From Plasmopara viticola (lineage: Eukaryota > Oomycota > Peronosporomycetes > Peronosporales > Peronosporaceae), in the NCBI GenBank assembly GCA_001695595.3, contig MBPM02000006.1, forward strand, positions 372,001-436,000: DNA of 64,000 nt. Direction: 5' to 3'. Position numbers and translations under genes: made by a program. Of the stretch, positions 55,381-64,000 are shown piece after piece; within the stretch, counting starts at the first letter, position 1, and each line of letters begins with the position of its first letter. A model generated the notes under the pieces. That model was not told the DNA's origin, searched no databases, and worked only from the letters and a program-made list of their open reading frames with translations.

Positions 55381-56578
55381 TTAGTAATGTTCGCCAGTCG
55401 GACGATTCTTCCCCACGAATGTGTCCATGCCATGTAAACCGCCACCCAACCGAACCACAAAGTCGTAGAGAGGAACCGGTAGAACGCGTGCAAAGATTGG
55501 AACCCATGCGAAAACAAGTCCCCGCCAGCCGGAATAGCACGACACCAAGAGCTCGTCACCACGACACATTGAGCGGTAGATTACTTCAGCAACTTCAGAC
55601 TCTGACAGCATTGGAATGCAAAAACGCGAGATCTTAAGAGCCCAGTCGTTGGCATTCAAGACTCCAGCGAACATCCCCGTATCCACAGCAGCTGGACAGA
55701 CCAACAGCATCCGAATCGATTTGAGATTGTCACGCCACAATTCCAAGCGCACTACACACCGGACACAAGTACTAAAATAACAATGCATTCTAAATAGCAA
55801 TAATACAGCAGTATGAATGCGCACGGGCTTCGTGAAAAGCGTTTACCGCAGCTTTGCTTGCGCAATAGTCGGTCAATCCGGCGCTGCTGGTCATTCCCAT
55901 CACGGACGACAGCGTTACCAAAAGTGCTTTTGAGGCCTTTTTCATCGATGGCAGTGCCGCTTTGACCGTCCAAAAATGCGCCAGTGTATTGACGGCAAAC
56001 GTTTTCTGTATCTGCTCTGGCGTTAAAACTTCAAGCGATTTCCCCGTCACGATGCCTTGCAACAAACAATATTGCTATTATCACAAAGCACTACTTTTCG
56101 CAGTGTACACTTTCTCGCTCACCTGCATTATTGATTAGTACCCCAATGTGCTTTGGTGCCACGTCGGCAATCACCTGAGCCATAACAGTATTGACCGTCC
56201 TGGAGGCAGCACAAACAACTTTGCATCACATCAGCCAATTCTTGTTCACTCAACGCACGTTTCCTACTCATAATCTGCCACATTGCACTCGTATATGAGC
56301 GCTTTGTTGGACTTCCTTGTGACTTGTGACTGCAACAAATCCACCCGAAGTGCCTCTAAAGCATCTGTATCAATGTCCAATAACGCCAACGTCACGTCTG
56401 TCGCTTCTTTAAACACCTTTTGTGCTAATTTTCGTCCGATACCGCTTCCTGCACCAGTGATAACTACTACCCTTCCATCCAGTGAAAATGTATTCCTTTT
56501 TGTCACTCCAATAGCTTGGACGGTCAAGCGCAGCAACAGCAGAGACACCGTTGAGACAAACAGGATTGGTGCAAGCAT
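55381..56578 (-). CDS. SDR16C-type dehydrogenase (RDH10 / HSD17B11-like)
   Basis: Four exons: 56268-56578, 56123-56199, 55825-56055 and 55381-55751. Introns are 68, 67 and 73 bp, in phase, giving 329 residues. The N-terminus is a membrane anchor (MLAPILFVSTVSLLLLRLTV), as in lipid-droplet or ER-bound members of this family, which oxidise or reduce retinol, sterols or long-chain alcohols with NAD(P). Visible SDR motifs are VVITGAGSGIGRKLA, NNAG rebuilt across the exon 2/3 junction, Ser in LSSVMGM, Tyr and Lys in YCASK, then EALRLEL across the exon 3/4 junction and CPAAVDTGMF. Intron 2 uses an AAG acceptor. The substrate cannot be inferred. It is convergent with the C2CD5 homologue (224 bp between ends). 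Confidence 0.88.
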
Positions 56579-59500
56579 TGCTTTTTCAGGAAATTAATAG
56601 CACTCCGTGATATTAATTCTAAAAGATTTGAATATTACTCGGGTATATAATATACTCTAAAAGTAGTGCTCAGTGATATATGTGAGCTCCCGTAGTATAG
56701 TCGCTAGTGAAATATGTATATTCCAACTATACACACTGGCATATATATAGCATCAAACACGCTTTCTCTACGCACGCAGATACTTTTTTTACTTCAAATA
56801 TTTAGAGGTCTTGCATGAATATTTACCTTCCTTAATACTAAAAGAAATTTAAAAGTTTATGTGCATCTTAATAATCGTGATTGTTGCGTAAATTGTGGCG
56901 TCTTTGAGTACATCACACACCTTTGTCCGACCAAAGTTATATCACTTCAATTCTGCGCCTAAAATGTTTTTTGCTGAGGTAATCTCCGAGCATGCAAGTT
57001 GATGGTTTGTCATTCTGAATAGAATTAAAAAGACGAATGTTGAAGCGGGCAAAAGATTTATCCGTTCAAATCAGCCTGATCGCAAAAGTTCTGAAGACTA
57101 CATCAAGCCCTCGATCAAACCATTACACGGTCAGATTGTGGAGATTGTGGTAGATAAATGACCAGATGAGCCGTTCAAACACGATTCCGGTACGCCCCAT
57201 TTCGATTCGAGACGAAGTTACTACAATAAGAAGCCCAAGATAAAGGATCACAAGACGGACAAGTCTGCATTTACGAACTCTTTTAAATTTTATCTCTTGT
57301 TACTCTCATACAATTGCACAACATCGCGTCTAAATAGAATCAGTCAATCGAATTATACTGCATAGTTTAGCTTTAAATGAGCACAAAAGTAGTGTGTCGA
57401 TAGACTTGTTCCCTTAAATTTAATCATTACCAGGATGAATCGATATTGTCCCGAGAGTGATATTTACATCATAATTAGTCATCATTTCTAGCTTACTTCA
57501 CGATTTCTAATGGTCAAATGGCCAGGAAAAGCTTGGCTACTATTATGCCTAGCAGACCAGACGATCGTCTTTGCCCCGCTAATTCGTAAGCTGGGCCAAC
57601 ATCTTGATGTATCGGGTTACTATCTTGGCAAAACGTACAGTTAAAAACAACAGAAAAGTCAGAAATTCATTTTGCACTGCACTTTATCTTAGCTTATTCG
57701 GCTCTTGCGTACGAGTAAGATGTGTTGCTAGTATTCATGCTTTTACATTGGTGCAGCCGAGATCATTGAGTAGACGATTGCCGTTCTCAAGCGCGGTAAT
57801 ACTAAAGCGTTTGCGATCATGTGTTTCAGTACACTAACGACATGTAAGTACGGGTTCGGCTTTCCCTCTCTTTTGACAAACCTGATTTTACCTGTTTTGT
57901 TACCCTCCGGGACAATTCATGAAGATTTGGCTAACGTAGTCTATAGAGCGATGACGCATGAATTTAATTGTCCTCGACAAATATCTATTGTAGTTCAGGT
58001 GGTCCCGGCGTCAATTGCAGCATTCTCAGAAGTTGCAGTCTGGCAAGAATTTCATGACCATTGGAGTTTAAGCCCATTTGTTAGCACGCTGTGATTTCGG
58101 AAGCTTAATTCGCGGTAAAATAAGCTCTTGGATCGCATACTTCCATCATCCGATTACGCAGAAATTTTTAGGTCTAGGCAGTCACCAATATGCTTCCAAT
58201 TTATGACCGTTGGCAGAGTATCGGCTGAGCCATACCATCGTCGGTCTTCCTATACTTTAATATCGACTTATACAAATCAATTGGCTGCTTTAGAATTACT
58301 TAGATGATGATTTTCAACATCAACTGATAGATTTGTGGTACATTTTGGGCCAAGCGACCACTTGAACAAACTGAAGTATGGAGGTAAAATTAGTCCACTT
58401 TTCTTGGCCAGTTATATCACTCAGAAACCGCTACATTCAGTGACCGCACTTGGTCAAGGTGTCAATGGTCAGCGACATTAGGTAGGCAGTCAGACGATTT
58501 AGGTTGCTCGCCATGCAGCAATCGATACAGAGTCCGATGTCGATTTCATTCTTGTCTGTAAACTAGACAATTTGCTTCTTCTACAGAGCTCCACGCAAAA
58601 TTGCAAATCTACTCCACGTGCTCGCTGTGCAATTGGTGTGACATGCCCCGAATTGATATAAACCCCACACGCAACCAATGAGAAAACATTGCCTTTTTCA
58701 GGAGAGGATGGAGCCAATATTGCTGTAAACATTTGACTTTATCCAGTAAATTCCTTCTATGCCCTCAATTGAAAAGCCTTTTTGCCTTAAATCTCCAACG
58801 GCCGCAAGTTAGCGAGCGCAACATTGCTGTAGCAAGCAAAATCGGTGATGACTTCGGATGCAAACCGCAGACCTTATCACTTACAGGACCCCCTGCTCAC
58901 CAATGACAAAGATAAAGTATCGCACATAGCTGCGGCGACCGAATTGTAATGTCGTCGACGGGCTTTCCCGGGAGTGCTAAAGACAGATGCAATGTAAGCT
59001 TTTAGAAGAAATTGAGTACAACCGAGTTCAATACATAAGACTTAATAATCGGATTAAATGCGTAGCTGGGCAGGTATAGCGCGTATAATGGTCAACTACA
59101 CTGCTTTTTGTAGTGGTCGAGAATGGAGAAACACAGTGAAGGGCGCGGTCTGATCATGAACTTAGTGATACTTGAGTCCTCAAAGCAACACATTCTGCAT
59201 CACTGCCGTGACAATCTTAAATTGTCTTATTATTAACGGACAAAGATGGACGCTTGTTGGTGTGGCCTGAGTAGGACTTAAAAATGGGATGTGAGACGAC
59301 GTGTGGTTTGTCAGACATGGAATGAACACCCAAAGCCTCAAAAAAGAACATATAAGTTTTTTTCTCGCATGAACATTCCGTTAGACCATATCCTTCGTTC
59401 ACGCTGTCCATAAGAATCAATCTGCTGACAGGGTATGCAAGTCCAAAGCGAAGCCATCCAACACGCTCAAAGCGTTTGTGCTTCTTAAGCGTATTTTTGA

Positions 59501-62500
59501 AAGAGACAGCGCATTACAATAGCACTTCAGCTGTAAGTGAATAAACGAGCCTAGTGGGGCAAATTTTGACCCAAGCACTGAAATGTGCTCTGCAGACGTG
59601 CATCGGAAGCAAACACTCAAGGTTTGGCTCCGTTTCACTTAGTAGCGCTTCAATTATACGCGTCGGTGGCAATTCCGTATTTAGCGGCAGTACTAATATG
59701 CTGATAATTATGGTATTTGAATGACGGCAATCAATTGAAGATCAAGCACACCTTGACGAGTGATTTAGTTTGGCTGTTGTTCAGTCGCGTTAAAGCAGGC
59801 TATGTCCAAAAGCCAGCATACCTGTGTTCTAGATCTTTTTGGGTATAAATAATGGAAGATCAGCATCCAATCCGAACTAAGGTGGGATAATGGCTGAGCA
59901 GATACACAGCGGTCACAGTTAAATAACCGGGTGGTTTTTGATGAGGCTATGTGCTGCAGAACAGCCGAAAGCAAAAGTTAGTAGAGAACGAGCTCAAGGT
60001 AGATCGCATCGCCGATATGAGACCCAACCATCGTACAAGATATGGCCACACCTTACACAAACTTCTGATTTATTGGACGATTTATGATAGGCCGCAAAGC
60101 GGAGTATAAATTGAAGCTTCACTCAAACAATTCGAGCGAGAAACGATTAAAGTATAAGTTATGCTCTTTAAAAAGAGTGAATCCATAAAACATCTGTGCT
60201 GGGCTGGCCATCAGAGACACGTAAGCTAAATCGAGCCTTGCAGGTTGGCCGTGGGCTACAAAGAAATAATGTCGATATGCATTTTTGGATCGAGGCAAAG
60301 ACTGCGCTAAAAATATCTACTAGTCGGTGAATAAGATCGAGTAAATTGAAGGGATGGTGGTGTCATCACTAAAAGAATGTCGTCATGGAAACTATAAGAG
60401 AATCATAATAGAATGAGTGAAGAGAGAATTTAAAGCGAAAAATAACAAAAAATCTTCCTTTGAAATGCTTAAAGTTGCGAGCTGTACGCAAATCACGTTG
60501 GCTGAATGCACTGGAAACATATAAGGAATGGGAATGCTTTAGAAGCCATGCCGATTAGCAGTTGTATATGATTTCGACGTACTAAAACGTTTGTCATTTA
60601 AGCTGATCACAACACCCAATATCTCTCGCTTCTTTTTCACGAAAAATGGCAAAGAAATAGATCAATAAGAATGTTCGGACCAGCAACTTTTTTATGGTTC
60701 ATATCGACTAGGACCAGTTGACAAGAGATTTCTCCCTTCTGGAGGCAAAATATTACTATAGAAATATAGATACGAGCTGAAGAGGCGCTGAGACAGGTAT
60801 GAAAAAAAATGTCAGTGGGCTTATAGTACGCTCTGAGGGTTTTTCATTTAGATTGATGATTGATTTTCATGATAGAAAGAGACATTACACAATCATAGAA
60901 ATGAGAGTGAAAAGGCAATTTTCCACGGGTGAAAGTCATTTACTTCCGACCGTCTATTAGTGGCTCGGTCTAGTAAAAACCTTTCACAAAGTATTTAAAA
61001 ACGAAAGAAAAGAGTGTGCATAAGCTCAATCACACAAAAGCTGCTGAAATTGGTAGATCCACGACTCTTGCATGAAGAGCTAGTCGTAGGCAATATGTTT
61101 CATCGGGAATGTATTCGGTAGTAAAAGCACGGTTTACTGAATATCGCTAAGTTACTTGTCGTTAGAGGCAGGCAGTTTTCCCCTCATTCGCGCTGAGATA
61201 GTTCACTTTTGACTTCTTTGAAGTAAGACCGTTGTGATATCTCCAGCATTAGTAAATATACAACCGGGGAGTTGTTATAGCAATACATCAAACCACCAGA
61301 AGTGAAATCGACAGAAATACAAAAGTAACACCTTCGAGCAAAATCCTGGCTAAAGTATTAGCACCAACTGGTGCTCCAAAAGGTCGGGGTTGAGACTGAA
61401 TAGTCATGGAGCGCTCGTGGAAGACGCAAGCACTGCAAAAGAATTTTTGAAAAAAGCCGCATTAACTAACATGTCGATAGGCCACGAGGGCAAGTTAGCC
61501 TTCAGAACAAATCAGACAATTGAAGCTGCATCTTGCTTGACAGCTAGCTACTTCAGTATCTCTGTACATCGATGAGAAAATATTAAGGATGACGATGTCA
61601 TTGCCAATACATTTGTTACTATTCGAGGACTCAAGCGATTTGTTTCATCCAGCTGGAGCAACAGGTAAGATTGTCCGAGAAAAGCCAAAATACAATAACG
61701 CAAAATTCAGCTCCTCACGCAGCCGCTGCATATTTGAGGATTGCTAAGTCATTAGCTAAATCTCTTGTTGATTTTAGATTGCCGACATTTATACCGGATA
61801 GCATTTGAATTTGTTCCTTATGGCTGACAAGTCTGTCGAGAGTGTAAATCATATTCTTCGACTTTCTACCAATTTACGAGCTGACTGACCCTGCAGACTC
61901 ATAATGCGCTATTTTTTAACAGTACAAGACCAGCAGCTTAAGTAAAATGACCAGAGCTCAACGCTTACGACATTGGTCAACTTCTTTCCGAGCGCGACAA
62001 CGCTGGTGGATCTTCGATGAAGTCGAGCGACAATAATGGCGAGGGCTGGCTTATAACCGCTTACACTAGATGTATAGTAGAATTTAGCCACGTTGTGTAC
62101 GGTTTGCAGTGATTGCTGTGTTTGACGAAATCAGCTCAGTGGTTTACGCGCCATTTTACACTTTTTAGTAGGACCTCGCCTATACTGATTTAACTTAATG
62201 CCAACTATGCCATCGATGGCATACTGCGAAGACTTCATTACATGAACATCGCTAGGTATTTTTCGCATGAAGTTTGGAAAAAGTACCAGCCATGCATGTA
62301 TAAAAAGCAGCGAGTGCTATCTCCGCTTACATTGCTCAGTGCTTTACGTACCAAGCTATGCTCTACACGCGAGCTCTACACTTGTAATTACTTCTGACAC
62401 TCCAATATCGAGCGCATTGACGGGCTCGGTCCATTGATTGTAACGATAGCACTTCTATTTACTAGCAAAAGCGAATGAATGACTCACCAAGTTTCATTGG

Positions 62501-63169
62501 ATTACTACTAGACTGGAGTCAGCTGAAGCTTTAGCTCATTTTAGGATAAAAGATTCCGCCATTAAGGCATTACACTGTTGTGTTTACTCGGCAGCTCAGT
62601 TGTGGCACGCTCATAATGTATAACATTTGTACGGCGATAGGGCAGTAGAGTGTACCCACGCTGGTTGACTTAGGTCGAGAGCTGCCAATATGAGGGCAAG
62701 TCGACAGTCCAGAGCTCAAAAAACGGCTAAATTTTGATCATTCAGTTTGTCCTGAGCTAATTCTTAGAGCTCTCGTACATTACTCTAGTAGTTTGACGCG
62801 AACATATCAAAAGAAATCGTTCTGTCAGGTTTAGCCCCGTACTAAGAGTTCTTGGCAGCTTTCAACACCAAAAAGATTGCTGAGCTTATGGCAGAGATGA
62901 GATCTAATCGGTTCGCACAAAGCATACAAAACTCCAGTGTTTTTTCCAAGTGTCGAAAGCAAAGATTCGTGGGGCTCTACAACTCATTATAATCGTGATT
63001 GGCCCGATCAATTTCTTTCTCTATCCATTCCCAGCCCATCCTATAAGAACTGGTATGCTAGAAACCAAAGAAGTGATCGACTGCCCCGATAGCGCGTTAC
63101 AAACGAATAGTAAAAGACTTAGGTAGTCAAGTCATACCACTTTGTATCACTTATAATGGCGTCCCTACT
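56579..63169. other. Gene-poor, AT-rich intergenic desert
   Basis: 6.6 kb without a supported gene. The minus-strand frame at 58499-58732 contains a stretch (AQRARGVDLQFCVEL) that faintly resembles the segment after the RNase H region of Copia elements (RTKHIDIQYHF-type), possibly a decayed fragment. The remainder shows only chance ORFs. Confidence 0.55.
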
Positions 63170-64000
63170 TCAATTAACGTACCATAAATCCCCTACGCTA
63201 AAGCCTTCAGGTAAACTTTCAACTGCTAATCCCAATTCTTTCGAGAAAATTGGAGGTCGGTCTTGATTCTTGTCCACTGCAGCGTAATAAGCTGCAAACG
63301 CGTCCATGGAGCTGGCATAATCTTCCTCAATGACAACGTCATCCATCTGACGTGGCTGTCGCAATTGGTCTAAAGGAACCGGTTTCTCTTCCACCTCGAA
63401 TTCCACGCCATAGATTGGAGTGGTTGCAAATACGCTATGCAAACTCTGGATTTCTCGAAACAAATCCTGTAGACGGTCTTCAGGGTCGATGCGGAAGCCT
63501 AAAATGTACCCCCCACTCCCCGCAGACGTCTCGATGACCAACGCAGGGCCAAACTTGGAGCCACGAATGCGGGCTGAATTGATTTGCATGTATGGGATAC
63601 TGACATTAAAGTTCTCGGCGAGATTCGCATGCCATACGATGCGAACATTCGTCACAAAGAACGTGCCTAGATTTCCTTGATCCGACGAGAGGTTCCAGAC
63701 ACCATTCAGTCGCGTGTACACTTGTTCGTGTGGTAGAAGCGTCAATGCTTTTTCTTTAATGATTGCCCCTCGCAGTTTCAGCTCCCGATAAAGTTTCGTA
63801 GTCTCATAGGATCGAAACACTGCTTGAATCGTCGTAAAGAGGCGAGGACTGGCCTTTACAAGACTCGTAAAGATAAACTCAAACCGACTCGTGCCATACT
63901 TGGTCATGACGTACAGCGCTTGGGTACTGCCTCGTAACTTGGACGTAGCAGTCCGAATCTTGAGATTTTGGATGCAACTGTAGCCAATGCTTAAGTTCGT
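63170..64000 (-). CDS. BBS5: Bardet-Biedl syndrome 5 protein, BBSome subunit (5' part beyond window)
   Basis: 276 residues are visible, with the frame open to the window edge at 64000. The ATG at 63907 is internal, because upstream codons ([20 protein letters not shown]) match BBS5 residues before it. BBS5 is the BBSome subunit with two PH-like (DM16) domains that bind phosphoinositides at the ciliary base. The visible part covers the end of the first domain (STRFEFIFT-like [19 protein letters not shown]), [18 protein letters not shown], and the second domain ([54 protein letters not shown]). The C-terminus ([18 protein letters not shown] and [20 protein letters not shown]) is complete, with a TGA stop at 63170-63172. 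Roughly the first 65-75 residues are missing. No intron is needed in the visible part. Confidence 0.95.
   Translation of the reverse strand, partial: TNLSIGYSCIQNLKIRTATSKLRGSTQALYVMTKYGTSRFEFIFTSLVKASPRLFTTIQAVFRSYETTKLYRELKLRGAIIKEKALTLLPHEQVYTRLNGVWNLSSDQGNLGTFFVTNVRIVWHANLAENFNVSIPYMQINSARIRGSKFGPALVIETSAGSGGYILGFRIDPEDRLQDLFREIQSLHSVFATTPIYGVEFEVEEKPVPLDQLRQPRQMDDVVIEEDYASSMDAFAAYYAAVDKNQDRPPIFSKELGLAVESLPEGFSVGDLWYVN

Noticed and set aside
63170..63907. Treating 63907 as the BBS5 start
   Set aside because: The frame continues upstream with BBS5-like residues to the window edge, so this Met is internal.
1..64000. CRISPR arrays, operons and ribosome binding sites
   Set aside because: No regularly spaced direct repeats exist, and the spliced genes show this is eukaryotic nuclear DNA.

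Overview
The window looks like nuclear DNA of an oomycete, most likely a zoospore-forming member of the Peronosporales (Phytophthora or Plasmopara type). The evidence is: spliced genes with very short introns (56-112 bp, GT...AG); a FAR1/MULE-type transposase gene of a kind common in oomycetes; an oomycete-like initiator motif; and flagellar or centriolar genes (SAS-6, an outer-arm dynein heavy chain, BBS5). The flagellar genes argue against oomycete lineages that have lost zoospores. Species assignment is inference.

Layout: (1) 1-3042, a MULE-transposase-derived gene (minus, runs off the left edge) sits head-to-head with a beta-propeller lactonase gene. (2) 3043-14265, a gene-poor, AT-rich stretch with eroded repeats: a 45-bp tandem duplication, a 41-unit pentanucleotide satellite, two related retroposon-like 3' ends, an inverted-repeat element with extra arm copies, a tRNA-like relic and one 181-codon orphan ORF. 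(3) 14266-17340, a mitochondrial-type ketoacyl reductase (CBR4/FabG-like) convergent with a nine-exon SAS-6 gene. (4) 17372-25499, gene-poor. (5) 25500-45974, a dense block: an intronless 13.8-kb dynein heavy chain, an SLX9-like ribosome-biogenesis gene, a frameshifted trypsin-like protease, an ecdysoneless (ECD) homologue, a small coiled-coil gene and a Kelch plus coiled-coil gene. (6) 45975-51022, gene-poor, with a near-perfect 35-bp-arm hairpin. (7) 51023-56578, a twelve-exon C2CD5 homologue convergent with a four-exon retinol-dehydrogenase-like SDR. (8) 56579-63169, gene-poor. (9) 63170-64000, the 3' part of BBS5 (minus, runs off the right edge).

The genes do not form an operon or an obvious biosynthetic cluster. 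The common thread is the flagellum: SAS-6 sets up the centriole cartwheel, the dynein powers the axoneme and BBS5 belongs to the BBSome. The rest are housekeeping or signalling genes. Compact gene blocks alternating with repeat-rich deserts resemble the two-speed genome layout described for oomycetes.

Exon structures were read by eye. Each junction was checked for GT/AG ends and phase, and where possible for continuity of a recognised family. I found no clear undescribed multi-gene system. The best novelty candidates are the hairpin at 48317-48415, the pentanucleotide-tailed repeat family with the orphan ORF at 13137-13682, and the inverted-arm element at 11557-11758.
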